DNA of 11,842 nt from the NCBI GenBank assembly GCA_902459845.2, contig CABPSV020000511.1:2404-14245 (forward strand), written 5' to 3'. Positions 1-8,359 of the stretch are shown here, piece after piece (position 1 is the stretch's first letter; every line of letters starts with the position of its first letter). The position numbers were made by a program, and so were the translations under genes. This DNA is from Hepatocystis sp. ex Piliocolobus tephrosceles (lineage: Eukaryota; Apicomplexa; Aconoidasida; Haemosporida; Plasmodiidae). The notes below the pieces were generated by a model. That model made no database searches. It was given only the letters and a program-made list of their open reading frames with translations, and was not told where the DNA came from.

Positions 1-642
1 CCTATTGTTGATAATAATAATAATAATAATAATAACAATAATAACAATAATAATAATAATAATAATAGAAATACAATCAAATCTACAACGAGGCTAGTTG
101 ATAAAAAGAATACTAATATAGAGAAGAATAAAATGTCTTTAATAGATGTAAATGCTAGTATTTCAAAACAGACAAAATTAAATAATATAATAAGCATAAA
201 AAGTTTATCAAATATAAATAAAAATACATATAATGATATGACACATAACTTAAATCAAATTGTACATGTAGCAAAATCTTTACTTTTGTCATGCTATGGT
301 GATACTATATATGTAAAATTGTTTTATTATTATTTATTACCATTCCTTTCATTCGAAAATAAAATTGAACTATTTTTAACTTATTCTTATGGAAATTATA
401 AAATTGTCAAAACTTTAATATTCATTATTTATTATAATGACTACAACACTACTTATATTTTAAACACATTTGAAAATTTGTTTAAAAAAAGTAATAAATT
501 TCACAATTACAAAAATGTTTATTTTAATAAATTATTATTAAAAAATGTTCCAAAAAAATATTTTATTTTTTTATTCTTCTTATCCATTTTTTTTTACAAT
601 GACAAAGTACAATCCTTGATATATATGCACAAGCTTTTTTAC

Positions 643-675
<33 letters not shown>

Positions 676-938
676 GCAAATATCTATATATATATATATG
701 TACAACTTTTTATGGATGCACCACTGTATTCCGTGTACTTAAATACATACATACACACCTCACCCACACAGTCGATTATTATATGTCTAACTTTTAACAA
801 ATTTAATTATATTATTGTTGCACTACTAATGTAGTTTACATACTATTTTATATGCTTTAATGAATGCGTGCTTAAATCATACGCGTTTATGTATTTTTGT
901 TTGCATAATTTAAACATTTTTTCTTTCTCTTTTTTTCT

Positions 939-1017
<79 letters not shown>

Positions 1018-1263
1018 TTTTATTTCAGCTATGACAAAGAAATAATCTGTGATCAAGAAAAGGATATAGATTACAAAAAACTTTATGAAAATGTAGTACT
1101 CGAAAATGATGAAAAGCATATTGAGCAAAAAAAAAATATAAACATAATTGTTATTAAATTTATTGAAATATACCAAAAAAAATTTAATGTTTATTTATGT
1201 AACTATTTCGATTTTTATAGAATTTTTTTTATATTATATGTTTCTTGTGTTGATATAGAATAA
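1..1263 (+). CDS. 3' end of an unrecognised conserved-type Plasmodium protein gene, two exons, 5' end outside the window
   Basis: The frame is open from base 1, so the first ATG inside the window (133) is not the real start. Exon 1 runs to 644, the intron is 645-1028 (GTAAAA ... TTTCAG), and the last exon is 1029-1263 ending in TAA. The junction joins AA from exon 1 to C from exon 2, giving Asn (LFYN/YDKE). Without splicing the frame would stop at 646, inside the donor site. The visible part has an 18-residue Asn run, then a hydrophobic, helix-like, Tyr/Phe/Leu-rich region, a short acidic and lysine-rich stretch (about DKEIICDQEKDIDYKK), and a hydrophobic C-terminus ending VSCVDIE. The hydrophobic blocks are interrupted by charged residues and do not look like clean membrane spans. 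I do not recognise a domain, and function is unknown. The exon structure is well supported, the identity is not. Confidence 0.8.
13..66 (+). repeat. AAT/AAC trinucleotide run coding for 18 asparagines
   Basis: This is an uninterrupted run of AAT codons with two AAC codons, in the reading frame of the first gene. Low-complexity Asn tracts of this kind are typical of Plasmodium proteins and usually vary in length between isolates. Confidence 0.9.
645..1028 (+). other. Intron of the first gene, framed by A28 and T63 runs
   Basis: The intron opens with GT followed by 28 consecutive A (647-674). It ends with a pure T63 run (952-1014) and ACCTTTTATTTCAG. The middle is ordinary A+T-rich sequence with no gene. 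The donor-side A run and the acceptor-side T run are complementary and could bring the two splice sites together in the transcript. Confidence 0.8.
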
Positions 1264-2299
1264 AATGCGTATAACATAAAAAAAGAATAATTCACACGCA
1301 ATCATCACTTCTTTTTTTTTCTTTTTTTTTTTACAAATGCATATATTTACATCATTAGTTATATTTGTATACTGCCAGAGCAAAAAAAAAAAAAAAAAAA
1401 AGAGGCTATATTTCATTTATATTTGTATGTTTAATATAAAGATAATGTATACACATACACGTATTTCTTTATTTTGTTATATTCACAATTTACTTTACCT
1501 AATGATTTTAGCTCTTACAGCTGTTCAGTTGTAAACCTTTTGCTCTGATCTGTTTATTTTTTTTTTTGTTAACTATGCAAACGCGGAATTAAGTTTTAGA
1601 ATACTAAGCAAATGATTTATTTATTTATAAGTGTTTATTTACTTTAGCACATAATAAAATTAGTATATGTGTTACATATTTACAACATATGTAAAAAAAA
1701 AAAGAACAAAACAAAAAAAAAAAAATCGATTAAGTATTAGTTTTTATTAATATTATATATGTCAATTAGATGCTTATTTATTTTGTTTTTCATATTTTAA
1801 TATATAGTTATAGTTGCAAACGTAGGCAACGCTTTTTTTTTTTTTAATTATTAAAAATGAAAATGTCCCTCTATATAAATACATATCCCTTTTTTTTTTT
1901 TTTTTTTTTTTTTGGTTAAATTATTAAAATGAAAAAGAAAAACAAAAGTGGCAACAAAAAAATTAATGAAGGTTATGGATGGTTAAGAATGGTAGCTGAA
2001 ATCATATTATCGTACCTTGTTTTTTTTTTTTTTTTTTTTTTTTATTAATCCTAATTAAAATGTTAATCCATGAAAAAAAAAATTATTTGTATTATTCTTA
2101 AGTTTAAAAAAAAAATTATAAGTATGTGTGAGTGTATATATAAGATTATAATTTTGTTTTAATATAAGGAAAGTGTGTGTAAAAACGCATACACCGTTTT
2201 ATATATATACGTATATATACAGGTATTATGCATTATGCTTTCATTAACTTACGTTAGACAATGAAATAAAAAAAGGAAACACATTGCAAAAATAAAAAA

Positions 2300-2408
2300 G
2301 ATAAAATAAAAAGGTACATGGGTAATTATAAAATATCGTAATACAAAAAATTAGTTGTTTGTATTACGTATTTGCGTGTACCATTATGGCATTTTCTTTT
2401 ATTTTATC
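2300..2408. other. Candidate structured element: long imperfect foldback of about 36 base pairs
   Basis: Three helices are nested around one axis. P1 pairs 2300-2311 with 2397-2408 (12 bp, perfect). P2 pairs 2313-2320 (GGTACATG) with 2375-2382 (CGTGTACC), 8 bp with one G-T wobble. P3 pairs 2337-2347 (CGTAATACAAA) with 2358-2368 (TTTGTATTACG), 11 bp around a 10-nt loop. P3 is extended by 2331-2335 with 2369-2373 across a single bulged T at 2336. P1 alone could be low-complexity chance, but P2 and P3 have mixed sequence. It could be a non-coding RNA, a hairpin in the 3' UTR of the upstream gene, or a remnant inverted repeat. The transcribed strand cannot be told from sequence. Confidence 0.5.
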
Positions 2409-2632
2409 CCAACTTAAAATCAAATAATTAATCTGTCTTATAAATATGAGTGAGTTAATTTATTTTTTTTGATAATATTTTGTATACAAACATGTAATTA
2501 TCCCCCAAACTTAAATATTACTACATTATTTTTACAGAAAAATAAAACAGAGGTTATGTTTTCACTTATAGTTTCTTGTTAGTATATATTTTTTTTTATT
2601 AAAATATTGTGTGTGTAATGTAAATATATGTT

Positions 2633-2668
<36 letters not shown>

Positions 2669-2983
2669 ACAATATTTAGAAATAAAATATATACCCATAT
2701 TCTCGCTTCTATTTTTAATTCTGCATTAATATCTTAAAATGTTATAACTTTTTTTATATACCAAAAAGAAGAAAAAAAAAAAAAAAAAATAGCCAATAAA
2801 TATTAAAAGAGCATAAATATGTATGTTTGTATGATATATGCATGTATACATATATAAAATATACTTAAATTTATGTTTCTTTTTTTTTTTTCTTGTTAAA
2901 AAAAAAAATATGAAAAGATAATAATACTTATAAGGTTCTTAAAACTTTAATAGGAAGAATAAGCGAGAAATACATATGGCTAC

Positions 2984-3048
2984 TTTTTTTTTTTTTTTTT
3001 TTTTTTTTTTCCTTTGTTTCTACTTTGATAAATTACAAGAAAGATAAA

Positions 3049-3097
<49 letters not shown>
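2984..3097. repeat. Inverted homopolymer pair, T27 then A47
   Basis: T27 (2984-3010) and A47 (3051-3097) are separated by 40 bases, about 520 bases upstream of the ISP start. In single strands they could pair into a long A:U or A:T stem. Rigid dA:dT tracts are also nucleosome-depleting in general and common in Plasmodium promoters. Confidence 0.7.
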
Positions 3098-3101
<4 letters not shown>

Positions 3102-3198
3102 CCTTATGCATATTTGTGGTATATTTTTTTAAAATGCATTAACTTCTAATATATATTGACTTTTTATTATTCTTTTTAAAAGGTGTGTTTAATGAAAA

Positions 3199-3240
<42 letters not shown>

Positions 3241-3614
3241 GTACAGATAATACACACATATGTCAAGGCATCTCATAATCAGAACATTCACATTTCCATT
3301 CAAATTGTTAAATTTACATATTATATATATATGTGAATATTTATTATTGTGAAGGAAAAAATTCATTATTCAATGATATATATATATATATATACATATA
3401 AGTTTTTTTTTTTTTTTTCTTATTCTATATATACTATTTATTTTGCAAGGAAAAAAAATAACCATACAAAAAATACACATAGACATATGCATTTAAAGTG
3501 TTAAATCATTTACATATACAATAGTATATATATATATGTGATTTAATTTCAAATTTGTTGTTTTTATATAAAAAAAACCTAATATTTTAAATAAAAATTT
3601 TAATCATACGAAAA

Positions 3615-4743
3615 ATGGGAAATATGTTATCCTGTTGTTCACTAGATGAAAATAAAAAATATTTAAATGATGATGAAATATTAGAAAGTAATAATAAATA
3701 AGTAAAATAATAATATATATATATATATACTTTTTTTTTTTTTTTTTTTTATTAAATATGAAAGAAACACTTTGTGACATTGTCTAAAATTGATACATTT
3801 TTTACAATGTTTATTTTATAAGCATAAAAAATATAAAGCTTTTAAGATAGTTCATATATACATATATATGTACACAAGTTTATATTCACTATTTTATACA
3901 CTATATTTTTTTATTTTCCTGTTTTTAATTAGCATTTTCAAATAATGAGATAAATGAATTTAAAAAACACTTAAAAAATAATATTCAAATAGTTGTTCTA
4001 TTACAAGTAAATAAGTTTTATTCTTCATAAAAAGAATTGTTATATATTTGGATATATACATTTTACATTTTTTGCGTTTACATTTTTTACACCATATACC
4101 TATAATTATAACAATTGTGAAATATATTTAAGTGTAACCATGTGTTTATAAATATATTTACGTATGTAAGCATATATATATATATATGTGTGTTTTTTTT
4201 TTTTTTTTTTTTTTTTTTTTGTAGGATGGTACAAAGTTGCCTTGTAATTTACAAGCGAATTTCAATGAAAAAACCTTTTGCATATCTTGTCACCAAAAAG
4301 TAAATAATTATAATATATATACATATACATATATATATGTGTGACTGTGTTTGTGTGTGTATATATATATATATATATTTACTCATGCACTCATTTGTTC
4401 ATTATTCTCTTTTGTTTTGTACACTCGTGTTTTCAAAAATATACATTTTAAATTTATATGAGAAGCCTGAAAATGCAAATAAATTTTTTTTTTTTTTTTA
4501 TGGTCCTAATATAAATATACATATATATAGGTAAGGATGATAAATTTTATTGATATTCGATCATTGTTATATGGAGAAGAACAATTAAAAAGAGTAGAAA
4601 CACAAGCAAACTTAGTAAGTGATAATTGTTGTTTAGCTTTACACCTAAATGATAGTGGAAACTGTATACCAATAAAATTTGGAACAGTTAAAGAAAAAAA
4701 TTTATTTATTTATATAATGAAAGATTATAAAAACAATCCATAG
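3615..4743 (+). CDS. ISP: Inner membrane complex sub-compartment protein (ISP1/ISP3 family), four exons, 144 aa
   Basis: ISP proteins are dually acylated and sit on the inner membrane complex beneath the plasma membrane of apicomplexan zoites, where they mark sub-compartments and polarity; their core has a PH-like fold. Exons: 3615-3687, 3933-4006, 4225-4299, 4531-4743 (TAG stop). Phases fit at all junctions; the first joins A to CA, giving Thr25. The N-terminus MGNMLSCC supplies a Gly2 myristoylation signal with Cys7 and Cys8 for palmitoylation, the ISP arrangement. The PH-like core runs from about residue 35 to the end: IQIVVLLQ, DGTKLPCNLQANF, CISCHQK, INFIDIRSLLYGEEQLKR, NLVSDNCCLALHLNDSGNC and a terminal helix KEKNLFIYIMKDY. 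Length matches the family. The start is fixed by the acylation motif. ISP1 and ISP3 both occur in Plasmodium. The Gly2/Cys7/Cys8 spacing leans weakly to ISP1, but I cannot separate them without alignment. Confidence 0.88.
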
Positions 4744-4856
4744 GTGTATGAGTTTAAAAGCTTTTAAAAATAAATATTTGATCATTTTATTCTGGCAAAT
4801 TAATAAAAGTTATTAAAACATTCATCATCCATTGACCATATCAAATATATACAAAA

Positions 4857-4900
<44 letters not shown>

Positions 4901-4920
4901 CTCAATTATATTAACAAGTG

Positions 4921-4954
<34 letters not shown>

Positions 4955-5710
4955 CGCCTTAATAAACGTATTATATTTCCGTAACATATTTCATTATTAC
5001 ACATTTATAAATTTTTCTTTAATTTTAAACTAAAATATTTTTACTTCGTCTCTTTTCATTTATTATTTATTATCGCACAATTCTTATTTGAATTAATGCA
5101 TTTAAAAAAAAAAAAAAAAAAAAAACAAAGTTTATGAAGTTATAGTTTGCACATATTTATTCATTATTATTATTATTTTATTTTTTTTTTGTTTTACGTT
5201 ATATAAATAAGTATAAGCTTCAGTTGATTATATATTTTTTTATAATTAATAAACTATTCGTTTTACATTGCTAAAGAATTAATGTCTTAAAAAATAAGAA
5301 TCTATATAAAAAAAAAAAAAAGAAAAAAAAGTACAGTTGAGTTGAGTTGATAAAAAAAAAAAAGACAGAGATAACGACAAAAATTAATTAAGTAAATAAG
5401 TACACGTGTATAAATAAATAAATTAAGAAAAAGGCACATTTTATGGTGTTAAATGGATACTATTTTGAAAAAAATTAATATATACATATGTATATAGAAT
5501 TAGTGTGTGTACATTTGTGTAAAAACAACACAAACTGTTTTTATTTCCCATAATTTATATTTATCATAATTAATTTATTTAGTATAACAACTCTACACTT
5601 AATGTTAATTTTTGTGACTTTTCATTGAAATATCCCTTAATCTGTTTAAGTGAAAAAAACAAAATAAAAAAAAGTAAGTTTTATGCTAATGAAAAGTCTG
5701 GTTAAATTGT
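4744..5710. other. Convergent intergenic region between ISP and the PIH1-domain gene
   Basis: Both neighbours end here, so this is 3' UTR and termination sequence for both strands. It holds two long (AT)n tracts (about 4859-4897 and 4924-4951) separated by a short unique stretch with the palindrome AGTGCACT (4917-4924). It also has an A run near 5104-5125, and a small 7-bp hairpin TTTGTGT/ACACAAA (5514-5520 with 5528-5534). No coding exon or RNA gene is supported. Confidence 0.7.
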
Positions 5711-6099
5711 TTAATATATATATATATATATATATGTATGCATCTGTACTAGTGTGTATATACATGGAATTGGTGCTATAGTATATAATATTGTATAATT
5801 TTTTATCTTTTTATTTTCATGTTTTACATTATCACTTAAGTTCTCTTTAAAGTGTAATGGCATACATTCATCAATTCTGTAAATAAATAAAAAAAAAATA
5901 ATAATAATAAAAAAATTGAAAACGCAATATAGCATGTTATATTTTGTACAATTTTGTATCTAAAATATATTACTTGCTGGATACGTATATATCGATATTA
6001 TTTCCATTTTTTAAAATTTCTAAATCTTCATAAGCGATATTATTGAATGTTAAAATGATGTGAAGGAATCTATGTCAAAGAGAAGGAAAGGTGGGTGGA

Positions 6100-6134
<35 letters not shown>

Positions 6135-7092
6135 AAGACGCTGGGTTTTTGTAAAATAACTCTTTTTTGAATAATAAGTGATAAACGTAACAAGTGAACA
6201 AATATATATATATATATATATACATACATACATACGCACATATATATACACAGGTGTATATACTTAACGTTTTAAGAGGGGATAAAATAAATCGTACCTA
6301 TCAATTATGGTGTAATTATATGATTTTACTTGTTTGGGTATATTAATTAAATTAACTGCATCATTTTTTGATTTTTTAGTAGTTCTTACTGTTTGTATCT
6401 CATTTAAAATATCGTTTGACGTATCATGTAATTTTATTGGTTTATTTTTTTTTACATCCTCATAATTATTATTATTTATTTTATTTTGTTTTTCATTTAA
6501 TATATTATAAAATTTTATATCATTTTCATCAATAACAGAATTTTTATTGCTATTATTATTACTGTTAATATTATTATTATCGGTTGTAGTATAATTTATA
6601 CAATGCGGATTTAAAAAATGTGTTGTTTTAGGAATATAATCTAACTCTATATATTTAAATGAATTTATATTAACTTTGATATTATCTTTTAATGTTATAT
6701 GGTTAGCATTGATCGTTTCAAGTATATGAGTAGTAATAATATTTTTAAATTTAACATTATTCATTTGTTTATATATAATCGAATGTATAACTGCTTCTGC
6801 ATACATATCCTTAGATGATTCTCCTTTAATTTTACAAGTACTTATATAAATATGATCAAAATTAATTTTATCCAAATTATCAAATAACGATGATGGAAGT
6901 ATAGGCTCTTTCATATTTTTTGTATAATATATATAAATAAAATAATTACACAATTTTTCAGTATATTCATTTGTTTGGGTACATATAGAAACCTTTTCTA
7001 CATCCGTCATTACACAATAACCAAATTTCGGTTTAATAGGTTTCATTTGGGACATTTCGTCCATATGCTTTTTCATGAATTTTTCATATGCC

Positions 7093-7133
<41 letters not shown>

Positions 7134-7610
7134 GTCATTGTTTAATTGGTTAGTCATGTGTGGTTTAATCTGACCCAGACTAAGCATGTATATGACTAAA
7201 GCATATACGTGTTTTATTCATACGATTGTTTGGCTGTTTTATTGTTTGGCTGTTTTATTGTTTGGCTGTTTTATTGTTTGGCTGTTTTATTGTTTGGCTA
7301 TTTCATTGTTTGGATGTTTGATTGTTTCATTGTTTGACTATTTGATTATCTGTTTGTTAGCCTGTTTGTTAGCCTATTCGTTAGTCTGTTCGTTGGCCTG
7401 TTCATTCATTTATTCTTTATCTATTTTTATTTTTTCCCTTATAACAATAACCATATTGTCGCCTTTGCTACTACAGTCACATTATTAACATTTTTCTTTA
7501 GGTAAAAAAAAAAAAAAATTATGTTTTTATTATTGTTTCCACACCTGTTTATCATTTTTGTGCAGTTCATTTAAAGAGTCCCATATACATTCTGCGTTTT
7601 TCAAATCCAT
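5711..7610 (-). CDS. PIH1-domain protein (R2TP / dynein-assembly type), four exons, 373 aa
   Basis: PIH1 proteins are HSP90-linked co-chaperone adaptors, in the R2TP complex or in cytosolic pre-assembly of axonemal dyneins. Exons on the minus strand: 7610-7545, 7091-6298, 6069-5974, 5876-5711. Introns are 453, 228 and 97 bp; all junctions are GT-AG and in phase. Exon 1 (22 aa, MDLKNAECIWDSLNELHKND...) joins AYEKFMKKHMDEM, recreating the W-x-x-L-x-E-L ... Y-x-x-F motif that starts many PIH1 proteins. Next come KPIKPKFGYCVMTDV (about 39-53), ILPSSLFDN, and a PIH1 core to about residue 190. An Asn-rich linker follows (about 195-260). A C-terminal CS-like beta region (about 280-360) includes ILTFNNIAYEDLEILKNGN, NNIDIYVSSK/IDECMPLHF and KNYTILYTIAP. 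Splicing at 6297 removes an in-frame alternative end at 6264. The last residues (TYIYIYIY) come from an AT microsatellite, so the exact C-terminus is the least certain part. Subfamily is unresolved. Confidence 0.75.
7225..7320 (+). repeat. 16-bp minisatellite inside intron 1 of the PIH1-domain gene
   Basis: Four perfect copies of ATTGTTTGGCTGTTTT lie at 7225-7288, followed by two diverged copies to 7320 and further decayed TTAGCCTGTTTG-like units to about 7400. Read on the plus strand the array gives an open frame (FYCLAVLLFGC-like), but this lies inside an intron of the opposite strand and is repeat-derived, so it is not a gene. Confidence 0.85.
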
Positions 7611-7731
7611 TTTAAAAATATTATAAGGAGCTATTTTATTTTATTTTATTTTTTTTTTACATATGAATTTGCGAAAATGATAAAATAAAATAATAGCGCA
7701 ATAAAATTGTGGTAAATAATATGGAGTAAGG

Positions 7732-7784
<53 letters not shown>

Positions 7785-7843
7785 AAAATAAAGTAACGTA
7801 AAATAAAGCAAAGTAAAATAAAGCAAAGTAAAATAAAGTGAAT
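7785..7843. repeat. 15-bp tandem repeat, about four copies
   Basis: The unit is AAAATAAAGCAAAGT: 7785-7799 (variant with AACG), 7800-7814, 7815-7829, then a partial copy 7830-7843. It directly follows the A48 run and is non-coding. Confidence 0.8.
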
Positions 7844-8042
7844 ATAATGAAATGTTAAAATAAAAAATAAGTATAATTTTTATAACAAAAAAATAAAGAA
7901 AAATAAAACAACAGTAAAATAAAATGTAAAAAATTTGTACATATTCACATATAAATATACAAGCAAACAGGCAATTTAATATATTATATTGTAGTATAGT
8001 ATTACACAGCACAGCATAACAGAGCTTATTGTATGTATTACT

Positions 8043-8149
8043 ATTACCATTGTTATTACCATTGTTATTACCATTGTTATTGTCATTGTTATTACCATTG
8101 TTATTACCATTGTTATTACCATTGTTATTACCATTGTTATTACCACTGT

Positions 8150-8150
<1 letters not shown>
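8043..8150. repeat. 12-bp tandem repeat, nine copies
   Basis: The unit is ATTACCATTGTT. Seven of the nine contiguous copies are exact; the fourth reads ATTGTC... and the ninth ATTACCACTGTT. The period is divisible by three, but no open gene model uses it. It lies about 210 bp upstream of the uL22 start. Confidence 0.9.
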
Positions 8151-8188
<38 letters not shown>

Positions 8189-8189
<1 letters not shown>

Positions 8190-8271
8190 TGATTAACATT
8201 GATTAAACATGATTAAACATGATTAAACATGATTAAACATGATTAAACATGATTAACTTGATTAAACATGA
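8189..8271. repeat. 10-bp tandem repeat, five exact copies plus diverged edges
   Basis: The unit is GATTAAACAT. Five exact copies occupy 8201-8250. The flanks carry variants (GATTAACATT at 8191-8200, GATTAACTTG at 8251-8260, then ATTAAACATG). The array ends about 90 bp before the uL22 ATG, and its period is about one helical turn. Confidence 0.9.
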
Positions 8272-8359
8272 AATTATAGAATCAATTCGTTTCTTTTATG
8301 AAATATAAAAATTATAAACTTTTTTTATAAAGCCAACTAGAGCAACGCACATTATTAGA

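Larger units (their letters stand above)
1264..3614. other. Intergenic region: 3' flank of the first gene and promoter side of the ISP gene
   Basis: No coding region can be supported across these 2.35 kb; the short open frames are read from homopolymers and AT repeats. Contents seen: A19-type runs near 1382, T runs near 1890-1913 and 2021-2043, an (AT)n tract at about 2636-2666, a T27/A47 pair at 2984-3097, an A13 plus (TA)n tract at about 3195-3235, and an (AT)n/T tract at about 3376-3418. The one non-trivial structure is the nested foldback at 2300-2408. I see no tRNA, no snRNA I recognise and no clear ApiAP2 site cluster. Confidence 0.75.
7611..8359. promoter_or_regulatory. Divergent promoter region between the PIH1-domain gene and uL22
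   Basis: The two start codons point away from each other, so both 5' UTRs and promoters must lie within 749 bp. The region contains A48 (7735-7782), a 15-bp array (7785-7843), a 12-bp array (8043-8150), A32 (8156-8187) and a 10-bp array (8189-8271). A unique stretch of about 90 bp precedes the uL22 ATG. I see no TATA or initiator element that can be told from background in such A+T-rich DNA. Confidence 0.6.

Noticed and set aside
910..1176. Minus-strand frame with a poly-Lys tract
   Set aside because: Antisense reading of the same T run and of the last exon; no independent coding signal.
868..1263. Stand-alone 131-codon plus-strand frame with a long poly-Phe tract
   Set aside because: The Phe tract is the T63 intron run read through. 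Only 1029-1263 is coding, as the last exon of the first gene.
4337..4534. Plus-strand 65-codon frame rich in Cys, Val, Ile and Tyr
   Set aside because: It comes from GT and AT dinucleotide repeats within ISP intron 3.
4917..4924. AGTGCACT palindrome containing GTGCAC, a motif linked to the AP2-I invasion regulator
   Set aside because: It lies between two 3' ends, not upstream of a gene in this window, and one short palindrome is expected by chance.
5514..5534. Small hairpin TTTGTGT/ACACAAA as a terminator
   Set aside because: Only 7 bp in very A+T-rich DNA, and hairpin terminators of this kind are not how Plasmodium RNA polymerase II genes end.
6264..6297. Reading the PIH1 gene straight through to the TAA at 6264
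   Set aside because: A GTACG donor at 6297 joins in phase to the acceptor at 6070, adding a CS-like domain expected for the family. The read-through tail (YDLFYPLLKR) has no such support.
7186..7488. Plus-strand 100-codon frame with hydrophobic repeats, like a small membrane protein
   Set aside because: It is the 16-bp minisatellite read through, inside intron 1 of the minus-strand PIH1-domain gene.
8043..8271. CRISPR-like array
   Set aside because: The units are 10-12 bp tandem copies without unique spacers, in a eukaryotic nuclear context.
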